Shown here: positions 53,293 through 63,874 of the stretch, piece after piece
How the letters are laid out: each line of letters begins with the position of its first letter
Position numbering within the stretch: the stretch's first letter is position 1
DNA from: Pseudoips prasinana
Lineage: Eukaryota; Arthropoda; Insecta; Lepidoptera; Nolidae
Assembly: GCA_951640165.1 (NCBI GenBank)
Contig: OX621246.1
Location: forward strand, 34,490,501 to 34,554,500
Length of the DNA stretch: 64,000 nucleotides
Direction of reading: 5' to 3'
Program-made: the position numbers and the translations under genes
The notes under the pieces: model-generated
The model's input: the letters and a program-made list of their open reading frames with translations, nothing else
Database searches by the model: none
Told to the model about the DNA's origin: nothing

Positions 53293-53475
53293 ACTAGCCG
53301 TGCCCCGCGGTATTACCCGCGTTAAGCTTTATAAATTATAGCCTATGTGTTATTTGAATATATAAGCTACTAAAAAGTTTCATCAAAATCCGTTCGGTAG
53401 TTTTTGCGTGAAAGAGCAATAAACATCCATCCATACATCCATACTCACAAAGTTCCACATTTATAATATTAGTAA
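53293..53475 (-). repeat. RTE-like short repeat
   Basis: The plus strand reads TAGCCGTGCCCCGCGGTATT to TCCACATTTATAATATTAGT, with AATCCGTTCGGTAGTTTTTG inside. Confidence 0.6.
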
Positions 53476-53739
53476 GATATACACAAATACTTGCAAGAAC
53501 AAATAATTAAAAAGCCACGGCCGTACTAGGTACGTGCATAAAAGTCGTCGAAATTATATTTATTCTCACCTGAAGACAAAACGTAATAAGACATGATATT
53601 AAAATTTATTGTCTTGTAGCGCGTCTGTCAAGTCTTTGCGGAAACAATGTAAGTCCTCGACAATCTTAAAGCGAACTTCAAAGAATTCCTCCAGTAATAA
53701 GACAACCTGGATACATTAAAAATCTTTTACATAGTCATA

Positions 53740-54310
53740 TCCTCCAGGCCAACTTTCGACCACGGCGGCCAGTCTCAATAGAGCCTAGCCAACCGCGCAG
53801 GACATATTATAGTGCACAAGTGTGGTGATCCAAAATTCAGTTGGGGTTTGGAGCTTTATCTTATGCATCCTCTGTTTCTCGATATAGGTCGTGCTAAGCG
53901 CGACTACACCTTTTGCCTTGAGCTCGGTCGACAAGTCTAGCCACTTGTCGTTACTCAAAAGCATCAGAATGGAGGGTGTTTCGTAACTTTCGAGGGCGCA
54001 GAAGACGTTGGATTAGCCTTGACTGCGGGGTTAACGGTAGTGGGAGGGGGGGGGGGGCACTAAGTACAGACACAGGGGCATTTTTCCATCATTCTCATGA
54101 TCTGATGGGACGCCTAGCGATACGACCGGAAAATGGTCAGTAAAGGACCGACGGCTTTACGTGCCCTCCGAGGCAGGAGGTTGTAATACCGCCAACTCCC
54201 AGACTTCAGGCATTGAGAATTTTCATTTTACGGAAATATCTGAAAAATCATTTTTGGCCCGATCTGGGATTCGAATCCAGGAGCTCATTATCTACGGTTG
54301 AAGATTAACG
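53740..54310 (-). mobile_element. SINE-4 copy with an internal gag fragment
   Basis: The SINE runs from CCACGGCGGCCAGTCTCAAT to GGATTCGAATCCAGGAGCTC on the plus strand. It breaks at GTGCACAAGTGTG and resumes ACACAGGGGCATTT. Confidence 0.72.
53828..54058 (-). pseudogene. Jockey-type gag fragment trapped in a SINE
   Basis: The minus strand translates to KWLDLSTELKAKGVVALSTT and MHKIKLQTPTEF. These parallel KWEDLSTALKSKGVVALSTT and VYKIQLQTPTEY of the full-length gag at 6905-8733, in the region just before the PRE_C2HC part. It comes from a related but different element. It has no poly(A) tail and comes from the middle of the gene, which is odd for a retrotransposed copy. A G run lies at 54046-54056. 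Confidence 0.75.
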
Positions 54311-54549
54311 AGGCAATAAAGCCTTTTACATAATAAATTTCAAATAAATACGTGTATTCCGGTCAAAATTTCTTGTTTCCGCACTCGCCTGAAGCAACAT
54401 ACGGTAATAGCTTTGCTATTCGGGAAAATTGTATTTAATTCTGTTTCGTAGATGAGAAAATGCCTGCGGATATGTTTTGATGCATTACTTCCAAGATTTA
54501 TACAGATGAGTCAAATATGTCATTATATAGGACGAATACATAAAACTAC

Positions 54550-54745
54550 GAACTACCAGATACTCAGTGGTTAGACCGTTGGATTGTAGAGCCAGGGGTC
54601 GCGCGTTCAAACCTAACGCGTGTATCACTGGCTTTTCGATATCATGTGCACATTAGAAAATAATTATCCCATACCTAAAACAGCGAAGGAAAACATCGTA
54701 AGGGCACCGTATTTCTGATAGTTCTCGACGACATATACGAGTACG
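54550..54745 (+). mobile_element. SINE-5: lepidopteran-type tRNA SINE
   Basis: The head is ACTCAGTGGTTAGACCGTTG with B-box-like GCGTTCAAACC. The core is TTTTCGATATCATGTGCACA and the end GCGAAGGAAAACATCGTAAG. This core is widespread in moth and butterfly SINEs and is one reason for the taxonomic call. Confidence 0.6.
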
Positions 54746-54773
54746 TGTGTGAGTAGTAGATTATTATTTTCTA

Positions 54774-55245
54774 CTAGCTGTGCCCTGCGGTTTTACCCGC
54801 GTTAAACTTTATAAATGATCACAGCTCCTCCCCCGTAGGTGATAGCGTAATAATATGTAGCCTATATGTTGACCCGACCTCTTAGTAATATTCATGTAAA
54901 ATTTGAGAATTGAGTTTAGCCCGGATATACATACAGACAAACAGATAAACAGACAAAAATTCTAAAAACTATATATTTGGCTTCGATATCGATTGTAGAT
55001 CACGCCCCAGGTATCCTTTAAAAAAATAACAATGTACAGTTTTCACTGTCCTATGACTTTATTATATGTATAGACTAGCTGTGCCCCGCGGTGTTACCCG
55101 CGTTAAATTTTATAAATTTTCTTTGCTATAAACCTCACCGAGCCCGAGACCTTTCCAACGAATGCAAACCCGTGGAAATCGGTTCGTGCGTTCTGTAGTT
55201 ATAGCGTCAGGGAGGAAAACCCGACTTATTTTTATATAGTAGATA
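54774..55245 (-). repeat. Two adjacent RTE-like short repeats
   Basis: The first (54774-55075) starts TAGCTGTGCCCTGCGG and contains TTGGCTTCGATATCGATTGT. The second (55076-55245) starts TAGCTGTGCCCCGCGG and contains AATCGGTTCGTGCGTTCTGT. Confidence 0.6.
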
Positions 55246-55249
55246 ATCA

Positions 55250-55350
55250 CGTGCTTCGGAGGGCCCGTTATTTGTCGGCCCCAGTCGTTAAACCATGTCA
55301 GAGGCCTACTGGGTAGCTAAAACCACTGCTCATACGATAATTAAGTAGTG
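55250..55350 (+). repeat. 5S-SINE body fragment
   Basis: GTGCTTCGGAGGGCCCGTTA, AAACCATGTCAGAGGCCTAC and ACGATAATTAAGTAGT remain. The 5S-like head is missing. Confidence 0.6.
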
Positions 55351-55859
55351 AATTATAAAATATTCTATAATCACGTTTGCTAAAACAAATAGGTACATAA
55401 TAATATTGTGTTCAAGAGTTTTTCCGAGTCATTGTTCAAAGAATCGAAGTGGTAGGCAGTGAACGTGCTTAAGTCCTAGCTTCATGGCTCACAGGCTATT
55501 TACAGAATTGAAGTAGGTACTATCTCACCAAGTGTTTGAGTATGAAATGAATTTTAAGATGAATAGAATCTTGGCACGCTACGCTACGGTGGGTACTGGT
55601 GACCTTATATTACAAATGGACGTATTATTATTATTATTTTTTTATTTATTATTATTATTCTATTGTACATCATTGACATATTTCTATTTATATTATTTGA
55701 CATTGTAAACAATTTATTTAATAAAAATTATGAATATTTATAATATGTAGTATATAATAATAATACTGAATTCATACCTTAATATAGACAGAACCATTCA
55801 GACAATATGTAGTAAAATTTAAATTTCAATACATAATATTAAAAATTTCAACTAAACAT

Positions 55860-56170
55860 AATCTCCTTGACGATAACTTAATACAAGATAGCTAAATGCC
55901 ACTACCATTATAAAATAAATTGTATAAATGTTTTAACATTCCGTGTACCTACATATCTGTAATAAGTAACTAGAAATATTAACTGTATTACTACAAACAT
56001 GTTCTGACTATTTACAAGCGCTTTTTTAAAGTCTACGTGAATAAAAACCTTTTATATTTTATTTATTTATTTAATAATGTATTTGCTCGCCATAAGTGGC
56101 AGAATATGCGGAATCTATTATCGTAAAATCTTTTGTGCCATATTCTGGCAAATAAATAATTTGATTGATT
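55860..56170 (+). repeat. LINE-C 3' end followed by another LINE tail
   Basis: LINE-C is complete to ACGTGAATAAAAACC at 56047. The second tail ends TGGCAAATAAATAATTTGAT with TTGA repeats. Confidence 0.6.
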
Positions 56171-56293
56171 GATTGACCAAACTTATATATAAAGGGACAA
56201 CAGGGCGCCCAGTTAAGGTAACACGTTCCCGGAATATTAGCGTATATTTTACTCAGTAGTTAATCACTTGTATCCATTGTTTGCATTGCATTT

Positions 56294-56525
56294 GACGGTC
56301 ACCGTAACCTAGTTGGCAGTGCTCCTGCCTGCGAAGCTGGTGGTCCTGGGTTCGAATCCCGGTAAGTGCAAATATTTGTTTCTGAGTCATGGATGTTTTC
56401 CATGTATATACGTATTTATCCAACTATAAAGTATGTATATCGTCGCCTGGTACCCATAGTACAAGCTTTGCTTAGTTTGGGGCTAGGGTGATCTGTGTGA
56501 CATTGTCCCTAGATATAGCTATAAA
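56294..56525 (+). mobile_element. SINE-2 copy, small internal deletion
   Basis: It runs from GACGGTCACCGTAACCTAGT to CATTGTCCCTAGATATAG. The GTGATGAGCACGAATATT segment is missing. Confidence 0.85.
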
Positions 56526-56574
56526 AAAAAAACTAAGAAAAATAAAAAAAATGTAACATTGCTGTGTGGTGACG

Positions 56575-56715
56575 GCATTTATCATCACCTCATCTCATCC
56601 CGTGAGGGGCGTAGAAATCACCTGAGGGAATACCTACCAGAGAACGGGCAGCAGCGTTTTTCTTTGAACTATCAAACTTCAATCGCCAAGCGTGGCGTTT
56701 ACGGCATAAAATAAA
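56575..56715 (-). repeat. Rep-G fragment
   Basis: ATCACCTCATCTCATCCCGT, AGAACGGGCAGCAGCG and AAGCGTGGCGTTTACGGCAT are the reversed Rep-G. Confidence 0.65.
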
Positions 56716-56734
56716 TAATCAGTCATATTAGGCA

Positions 56735-57070
56735 GGCTAGCTAGGGTAGGTTCCTCAGCGGCGAGGATTTGGCCCATTAACGCGTGCATGTGGTCACACC
56801 CTCACTTAGAATTTCGTCTTTTGCTTTAGTCTTCCATTCTTTAATTTTAATATAGTAGAACTAAATTTCAAAATAATAGATTAGTAAATTGTTATTTATT
56901 TAAGGATTTCAGAAAATATATGCGATAAAACAAACCGCACGGACTGACAAATTATTATTTTTTTGTAACTTTTTACTATCCACTATGTTTATGTACTGCA
57001 TTGTGACCTTGACAAGTACAACTGTATGTTAATACCCAAGTGCTGAATAAAATATTTCATTTCATTTCAT
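56735..57070 (+). repeat. LINE-J 3' end
   Basis: It has the single-copy form TTGTTATTTATTTAAGGATT, AACCGCACGGACTGACAA, then GCTGAATAAAATATTTCATT with TTTCA repeats. Confidence 0.6.
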
Positions 57071-57155
57071 TAACAGGAGATATATACAGTGATGACAGAC
57101 GGACTGAATCGCAACGTCTGGGTTATACACTTTTAAACTTTCGCGTATCATAATT

Positions 57156-57268
57156 ATATATGAACATTATTAACAGGTATTAACGCGACTAACCTTATTG
57201 CTATTTTCCCGACGTTTCGACCAAGTTGCATTGATTGTGGTTGATCCTGTTAACAATGTTCATATATA
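57156..57268. repeat. Inverted repeat, 23-bp arms
   Basis: TATATATGAACATTATTAAC then AGG pairs with CCTGTTAACAATGTTCATAT. The centre holds TTTCCCGACGTTTCGACC, a phrase of the type found in lepidopteran MITEs. Confidence 0.65.
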
Positions 57269-57272
57269 ACGT

Positions 57273-57829
57273 CTGGGTTGGTTTTAAATTTTTTTGTACG
57301 GAACCCTTTGAAGCATTAATTTATTAGTATATTCTATTTATATAAATACGCACTACAAAGTCTAAAGGAGAGCATATCTTAAATAACTGTAAGTTCAAAA
57401 TTATATTAAATAATGTCTCAAGCGACCTCAAGGCCAGTTAAATATAGTAAATAGTAAAGTAATAACCAGTGGCGAAGTGTGATGTATTTTACAATTAATG
57501 CCGTAAAGTCGGTGCGAACCCGTTGGCAATTTCTGTAACCCCAATGTATAGTCACACCACATCAAATTCAAAATAAATTTATTGTGTAATTTTTTTACAT
57601 TTATTTGGAATCGTCATTTGATTTGCCATACCGTGCAGTGCGTGACGTGGCAGCAACTGAGAAACACTGACTGAAAACTCAGTAGGAATCCTCGGTAGAT
57701 CCATGAATTTTTTCGACAATATACGAGACTCCTCCGATGACATCATTTAAAAAATTGTACCATTCCTTCGTGCTCTCTTTTGACTCGACCTCGATCGGTT
57801 TTACTTTCGATCATATTATTTTGATGCAA
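57273..57829. other. No gene seen
   Basis: AT-rich, with no match. Confidence 0.4.
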
Positions 57830-58078
57830 ATTCGGTTACTTATCGTATGGGCAGTGGTTACCCTAGTGTCAGAGTTGTTCAAGCCGCCAAGTAGGTCTCT
57901 GACATGGCTTAACGACTGTTGCCTTATAACTACAACCGGGACCGATAGCTTAACGTGCCTTCTGAAGCACGGAGACGCTCAGAAATGAAACCGCTTTGGC
58001 GGTCACCCATCTATGGACTGACCGCGAGCCTAGTTGCTTAAACTCGCTGATCACTTACGGATCGGTGAGAGCATCATT
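57830..58078 (-). mobile_element. 5S-SINE copy, complete
   Basis: The plus strand shows the reversed head GGCGGTCACCCATCTATGGA, CTGACCGCGAGCCTAGTTGC and TGATCACTTACGGATCGGTG. The body and an ACTTATCG tail lie at the left. Confidence 0.85.
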
Positions 58079-58089
58079 ATGACTATGGT

Positions 58090-58275
58090 TTGGTTACTAA
58101 TTTAATGTAACATTTCTTAGTTTATTTTATATATTATTGTTCTTAAGAATATTGTTTTGTTAATTTGTATACGTACCTTTGTGCGCCCTAATTAATAATG
58201 TTAGTTTTAAAAATAGTTTCTCAGTAAGTGAATTATGTATACAATTCTTTATGAGAAATAAAGTTATTCTTAACC
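58090..58275 (+). repeat. LINE 3' end
   Basis: It ends ATGAGAAATAAAGTTATTCT then AACCGTAACCGTA, a short 3' terminal repeat. Confidence 0.5.
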
Positions 58276-58504
58276 GTAACCGTAGTTTAGCCACTACGCC
58301 ACTGGTATAACGGTAATTATTATTTACGAGCCATAACTTGTAGTTCGATATTAATGTCACAACTCGATAACTGTACTGATTTGTGGATGTGTAATAATAA
58401 ATTATTCATGACAATTGAAATAGATTCCAATTTACTATTATTGGTTTTATAAGTTTAATCAAATTCGGGATAGGTCGCAGGAATGTTAGCGTTAGTGTTA
58501 TAAA

Positions 58505-58600
58505 TTAATTATATATTACTACGAATATGTTCTGACTATTTACAAGCACTTTTTTAAAGTCTACGTGAATAAAAACCTTTTTTATTTTATTTTATTTATA
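58505..58600 (+). repeat. LINE-C 3' end, truncated
   Basis: ATGTTCTGACTATTTACAAG and TCTACGTGAATAAAAACC are kept. Confidence 0.6.
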
Positions 58601-58715
58601 GTGCTGAGTATAATATATTAATAACTAATAGCTTGTTGTTATGGGATTAGTGATATTGACTGCTAAACTAGAAGTCGTGGGTTTGATCCCGACCCAACAC
58701 AATTTTTTGTAACGA

Positions 58716-58970
58716 GCTTGTTGCCAAATGCTTGCTTTTCACGCCGGAGGTCGTGGGTTCGATGGGTTCACACAAGTATTTGTCCCACCCGGGATAAATA
58801 CTTGTGTGCATGAACATATCTGTTTGTCCTGAGTCTGGGTGTATTATCTATATCAGTATGTATTTACAAAAAGAAAAGTAGTATATCAGTTATCTGGTTT
58901 CCATAGTATAAGCTCTGCTTAGTTTGGGATCAGATGGTCGTGTGTAAATAATGTTTCGGGATATTATTAT
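58716..58970 (+). mobile_element. SINE-1 copy with a local inverted duplication
   Basis: After B box GTCGTGGGTTCGATGGG the copy has ACACAAGTATTTGTCCCACC then GGGATAAATACTTGTGTGCA, a small palindrome absent from other copies. The tail is normal. Confidence 0.8.
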
Positions 58971-59020
58971 AATTATACGTTCTGTGCCTGCATGTATTTT
59001 ATCTATAATATGTATGTATA

Positions 59021-59986
59021 TGTCGCAGGGATATGATGAAAACAGGGATTTGGCCAAATCCCTAAGAGATTTGATCAAATCACGAAGGATGTTAAAATAA
59101 AAACCCGATTTTATCATTTCTCTAAGCAAATCTGGTGATTTGTTAAAAATCTAAACTGATTCAGTGAAATGATAATATACTAATAAAAGCGAAGAAGATA
59201 TGGTTCGGGAGTTCTATGCTTATTATGCCAACAAGAAGAGAACATTAAAAAGCAAAGGGAAGATGCTTCACAAAATTTAAAAAGATCTGCTGATAAAATG
59301 AAAGAAACTTGTTCGAATAAATTCAAGGATGTATTAGTTGGTTCCACCGTTTTGGGTGATGTACCAAAGTAGACAGGGGTCCACTAGATGCAAATAGTAT
59401 TACAGGGATTGTATTCGATACGAAAAACAATTTATTTCAAATTGGTCCTTCAGTTGGTATCATAAGAGATTAGCTTGCTAGCAACGCTCTTCAATTGTCT
59501 ACAGTTACTTTAACCGATTCAGTTCCATCGACTTAGCTGAGTTAGCGTGAAATTGCACGAATAATTGTGTCCGTAAGAAAAATAATGTTCTATGTAAGTA
59601 ATTCACGTCGCCACAAATCTGCTTCGTGTTTTATTAAATGGTCAGTACAAATAAGCATATCATAGGTTAAGTATTTCAATTTTTAAAATATGTTATTTAT
59701 TTTATTTTTCAAATAATTATGTTCTACTGGTGATTTTTGAGATCAATATTGCATTGTACTACACCTAATTATTATAATTATGTAGGTAATCTTACAAAAT
59801 AAACGTTTAAAATACCATAGAAAAGTTATTTTGTCATTTCACTAAACCAATTTTGGGATTTGTTCAAATCACTAGATTTGCTTAGGGAAATGATAAAATC
59901 GTGTTGCTATTTTAACATCCTCCGTGATTTGATGAAATCCCTTAGGGATTTGGCCAAATCCCTATTTTTATCATATCCCTGCGACA
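59021..59986 (+). mobile_element. Ginger-like DNA transposon remnant with about 150-bp inverted ends
   Basis: The left end (59021-59178) and right end (59827-59986) are inverted copies with clear but incomplete identity, beginning TGTCGCAGGGATATGAT. TATA flanks both sides (59017-59020, 59987-59990), a 4-bp duplication. TGT-starting ends with 4-bp duplications fit the Ginger group, whose transposase is a retroviral-type integrase. Within the ends, short palindromes recur, such as GGGATTTGGCCAAATCCC and GATTTGATCAAATC. The interior keeps only the end of the integrase gene, so this is an internally deleted, non-autonomous copy. Confidence 0.82.
59203..59473 (+). pseudogene. C-terminal relic of a Ginger/KRBA2-type integrase
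   Basis: Frame 1 reads REFYAYYANKKRTLKSKGKM then LHKI and stop, continuing with KDLL. Frame 2 reads NKFKDVLVGSTVLGDVPK then stop. Frame 3 reads VDRGPLDANSITGIVFDTKN then NLFQIGPSVG and stop. Together they follow the order of the region after the DDE integrase core in KRAB-A-domain-2-like and Ginger proteins. That match is from memory of the family. Two frameshifts and several stops show it is dead. The catalytic core is absent. Confidence 0.65.
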
Positions 59987-59999
59987 TATACATCATCAG

Positions 60000-60235
60000 C
60001 CTGATATCACCCACTGCTGGGCATAGGCCTCCTCCAAAGGGATCTATAGCGTTACCATTGGAGGGGTTTGCCACACCGCGCTTGGCACTCGAGTTGGCGA
60101 CCGCAGGCGCAGTTAGGTGGGAGCTAGTACATAGGTGGCGCTGCTGTAAGACTACCTGGTGTATGCATTAGCCTTTTACGACACACACAATATGGTAAGG
60201 AGCCGCCCTGTTTTTCTTTCTAGGCCGGAAACCAC
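60000..60235 (-). repeat. RTE-tail-like repeat and Rep-M-like end
   Basis: It begins CATCAGCCTGATATCACCCA and CTGCTGGGCATAGGCCTCCT, then GGAGGGGTTTGCCACACCGC, and ends near TTAGCCTTTTACGACACACA. No coding sequence. Confidence 0.5.
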
Positions 60236-60249
60236 ACGGCTAATATGTA

Positions 60250-60350
60250 TGTATAGTATATTTATCAATTGTCTGGTTGCCATAATACAGGCTCTGCCTG
60301 GTTTGGAATCAGGTGGCAGTGTGTTAGTTGTCCCAAGATATTTATATATT
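60250..60350 (+). repeat. SINE tail fragment
   Basis: GTCTGGTTGCCATAATACAG and CTGGTTTGGAATCAGGTGGC are the SINE-3 style of shared tail. Confidence 0.6.
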
Positions 60351-60461
60351 GGCTGGCTGTGTGGTTGACGGCCAAGAAAGAACCCCCCCTCACCACACCC
60401 CATCTCATCACGTGGGGGGATCTAAAAGAGGGAATATATACCAGAGAATGGGCATGGAGGC

Positions 60462-60715
60462 GCTCATAGCTAGATGCTCTCACCGGTCCATAAGCGATCG
60501 ACGAGGTTAAGCAACTAGGCTCACGGACGGTCCATAGATGGGTGACCGCAAAAGTGGTTTAATTTCTGAGCGTCTCCGTGCTTCGGAGGGCACGTTAAGC
60601 TGTCGGTCCCGGTTGTAGTCATTAGACAACAGTTGTTAAGCCATGTCAGAGGCCTACTGGGCGGCTTGAACAACTCTGACACTAGGGTTACCACTACCCA
60701 CACGATAAGGAAGGA
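60462..60715 (+). mobile_element. 5S-SINE copy, complete
   Basis: The head is GCTCATAGCTAGATGCTCTC, GATCGACGAGGTTAAGCAAC and ATAGATGGGTGACCGC. The body is GGCACGTTAAGCTGTCGGTC and AACAACTCTGACACTAGGGT, ending ACGATAAGGAAGGAAGG. GAATGGG occurs just before and just after, a possible target duplication. Confidence 0.87.
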
Positions 60716-60834
60716 AGGAATGGGTAGCTTTTTCATGAGTACTATGATCATCGTACTGCGATCGCCAACCCGTCTAGGCGTCTGCCAAGCGCGGCGATTA
60801 AGGCATATCCCTCCAAATGATGGACACTAATCTA

Positions 60835-60895
60835 TTGTGGAAATCTTTTGAGGAGGCCTTTATCCTGCCGTGGACGTCATTCGAATGACATGATT
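60835..60895 (+). repeat. RTE 3' end fragment
   Basis: GGAAATCTTTTGAGGAGGCC and TGGACGTCATTCGAATGACA match the last 50 bp of 35774-36829 (GGAGATCTTTGAGGGAGGCC and TGGACGTCTTTCGGCTGATA). Confidence 0.65.
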
Positions 60896-61214
60896 TAAAT
60901 TATATATATTTTTAAAATTTTAAAACATTTATTACATAATTTATAATATTATTAATTAACCACTATCCGCCAAACTGCACAGCAGTTTGTTGGCAGAAAG
61001 ATCACTCCCTTATTGACTAGCGATTATGGTGTTTATGACACTATACATATATTTAAGCCTCAAAGCTAAAGGTACAAAATAAACGAATAACAAGGTTCCT
61101 TACATCATTATTGGAATAGCCAATATGTATTAGTTATTCCACCAATATTATTAACAGAAGATAGAAAAAGGTATGCTGAGATGATTTGGGCATTTAGAAA
61201 GGATGAATGAAAGA

Positions 61215-61475
61215 AGATTGACGAAATAAGTATACCTGGCGTGAATGGGACAACCGGAAGGGGAAGACCACGTCGAACATTCTCTGACCAAATCGGAGAC
61301 GTTCTCAAGGAAGGCCAGGTCAGAATTACCCTAAACCGGCGAGCATGTTTCAAGAATATAATGACAGTAAACGAGGCAAAATAAGTGTGCATAGATCGGG
61401 ACAAATGGATATCCGTTGTTTCTGGCTACCCCTCTGGGAAACAAGCGTGAGTCTATGTATGTATGTATTATTAAC
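61215..61475 (+). pseudogene. Non-LTR C-terminal tail, TATG-repeat end
   Basis: It is collinear with 20752-20998: GACAACCGGAAGGGGAAGAC, ACCAAATCGGAGACGTTCTC, CCCCTCTGGGAAACAAGCG, then TATGTATGTATGTA. There is an in-frame stop where the other copy reads [10 protein letters not shown]. Confidence 0.72.
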
Positions 61476-62194
61476 AGAAAGATAATTAAAGTTAATCCAC
61501 AATTAATCTCAACAACGCCGTGTCTTACGACGAATCTTATCATGAGCCCATTCTAGTAATCAATACATTTCCTGTTCTGATTACATAATTACATTACATT
61601 CCGTTGCTTTCGGAAGCGATCAGTCAGCGAGTGGGCGGCTGTGCTTTGATCAAGTTAAACTTGATTTTACCATGTTCAAGTTTAATTTAACGTGGCAGAT
61701 GAATTAACTTTAAATTAAATAGAAGAACATGTATCTCTGCGGGTTTGATCTCCACCCCGGACAAATCTCGTGTAGGGACACAAACTGGCTGGGACACAAG
61801 CTGCCTTTCCTCTATATATGGTCGACTTCTACGCCTCCAACGGGGTGGCGATGGGGTGATGATATTCTAATATTCGCCACTAGATATATTAAGGCGATGT
61901 AATTTACTTGTAATATGTCAACGATGACAAATTCGCCCAGCATTTTAAAATTTGATAACAGTGCATTCTATTAGTTTCGGAAGTGATCGGTCATGCGCAC
62001 GCGCAGTGGGCGAGTTTAATGACATTAATCTCGTTTATTATGGATTGATGCCTTGAGGCTGTGGACGTAATGATGGTATAATCTACAAGGCTGTGTCTTT
62101 CTTTTGTATTATAGTATATAAAAGCTTTAGTAGCAGCAAAGGCACTCATTACAAAATACCTCCATTTACATACGTAGAAATTGAATGATTTGAC
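61476..62194. other. No gene seen; a Rep-G scrap
   Basis: TCGACTTCTACGCCTCCAAC at 61822 is a Rep-G end. TTTCGGAAGYGATCRGTCA occurs near 61609 and 61975. A TATATAAAAG word at 62117 has no supporting gene. Confidence 0.4.
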
Positions 62195-62440
62195 GGGCCA
62201 TTTGGCGTGGTTGGTAATGCTTGCATTTCACGCTGCAGGTCGTGGGTTTGATTCCCACCCAGGACACATATTTGTGTGCCCGAACATGGCTGTTTGTCCT
62301 GTGTCTGGGTGTAATTATCTATATAAGAATTTATTTACAAAAGAAAAGTAGTATATGTATTATATCAGTTATCAGGTTTCCATAGTAAAAGCTCTAGTTA
62401 GTTTGAAATCAGATGGCCGTGGGTGAAGGATATTATTATT
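62195..62440 (+). mobile_element. SINE-1 copy, complete
   Basis: The head is GGGCCATTTGGCGTGGTTGG with B box CGTGGGTTTGATTCCCACC. The tail is ATCAGATGGCCGTGGGTGAA then ATTATTATTG. Confidence 0.85.
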
Positions 62441-62794
62441 GAGGATGAATATTATTATTGTCTGATGGTTCTTCTATGTCAAGTTAAAGTTTAAGATCAT
62501 TTTCTAGTTGGAGTCAGCGGACTTATTATGTATGTAGCAGAATATATTGATAGCGATAATTGCACAATAATTGTTCTTTAAATACATTTTATGTAATCTA
62601 GTTGTGTGATTTGTTTCCACATTTAGCCTCCATATTTTATTAAGTGAAAACTTCTTTGTGTGCGAACCAAAATAGTGGAACTTGCGTCATCATCACCGAA
62701 CGTTTTCCATTTGAGCTACATGTAGGTACCTATGTACACATATATACCTACTGTGTATATATGTATACTTTTTGGGTTCGCCTTTTTGGTGGCC

Positions 62795-63120
62795 TGGAGG
62801 TCCTGGGTTCAAATCCCGGGTCGGGCCCAAAAAGTGATTTTGGGACTTTTCAGTAAAAATAAAAATTTCTCAGCATCAGCCCGAAGTCTGGGAGTTGGTG
62901 GTATTATACCCCCGTGCCTCGGAGAGTACGTAAAGCCGTCGGTCCTGTACTTGACCTCTTTCCGGTCGTGTCGCTAGGCGTCCCATCGGATCATGAGAGT
63001 GATGGAATAGAGAGTGCTCCTGTGTTTGCGCACACACTTGAGCACTATAATATGTCCCGCGCAGATGGCTTATCTCTATTGAGACTGGCCGCCGTGGCGA
63101 AATTCGGCTAGGAGGAAATT
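62795..63120 (+). mobile_element. SINE-4 copy, complete
   Basis: B box GGGTTCAAATCCCGGGTCGG, then AGTCTGGGAGTTGGTGGTAT, AAAGCCGTCGGTCCTGTAC, GTTTGCGCACACACTTGAGC, and end GAAATTCGGCTAGGAGGA. Confidence 0.82.
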
Positions 63121-63169
63121 ATTATCACTTTTTGGGTGAACTAGGAACCGGATACTCGCGTCATCGTCA

Positions 63170-63260
63170 CCGCCCACTTCCCATACTGTGTGAAAGATTT
63201 GTTCTGGCTGGGATTCGAAGCCACGACCTCTGACGTAGCCGTCAGGGTCACTAAACGCTG
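63170..63260 (-). repeat. tRNA-like SINE head fragment
   Basis: GGCTGGGATTCGAAGCCACG and ACCTCTGACGTAGCCGTCAG form a reversed B box and head. The body is missing. Confidence 0.5.
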
Positions 63261-63598
63261 GCCAACAATCGAGTGAATACAAAAAGGTTAATAAAAAAAA
63301 CATTATGTTGGGTTCCGATCAACGGCTTTAGTCAGTAAAGACATGTTAATTCATATTTTCTTTTGATTGTCACTTCTTACTCCCACCATTTTGTGTCATA
63401 GATTAAATACCAACAGTTATGGACCGTGGACCAAAACGTTATGAAATCCTGCACAAATTTAACAAAAATATGCTTTTAAAGCCACCCCCATTCGCTACAA
63501 ATCTTCATAACTAGACTCATACTCGTGAAAATTTCATCATAACTACCACATATACAGAGTGTATACTTGATCGTGTCAAAGCGTTTAACTCTGTTTAA

Positions 63599-63874
63599 GG
63601 CTGATTTCAGAGTGACGCGTGCGGCACGCGCCGGAGGCCAGCGCGTCTCAACAGCCATTTTAAGTGTACGCAACGGCGCGTGCGAGACGCGTCACTCTGA
63701 AACGCTAGCTGCCAGTAGAGGAGCTCGGGCAGCGCTGGCCGACGGCGCGCGTGTCACCGGCGCGGGCGCGGCGCGTTTGAACTGCGTGACTATGAAACGC
63801 AACTACTATCTAGTGTAATTGTAAGCTCGCGCGTTTAGACGGCGCCGCTCGCCGGCGCGACTCTTAAATCAGCC
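63599..63874. mobile_element. GC-rich Harbinger-like MITE, 276 bp
   Basis: The ends are GGCTGATTTCAGAGTGACGC and, reversed, GGCTGATTTAAGAGTCGCGC. TAA flanks both sides (63596-63598, 63875-63877), as expected for PIF/Harbinger. The interior is very GC-rich against AT-rich flanks and contains a second mirrored pair, TTCAGAGTGACGCGT and ACGCGTCACTCTGAA. The open frame through it is not a gene. Confidence 0.75.

Noticed and set aside
62110..62150. TATATAAAAG as a core promoter
   Set aside because: There is no coding sequence, initiator or transcript evidence downstream. TATA-like words are frequent in AT-rich DNA.
63567..63818. GC-rich open frame near the end of the window
   Set aside because: It lies almost wholly in the palindromic Harbinger-like MITE, where stop codons are rare because of base composition.
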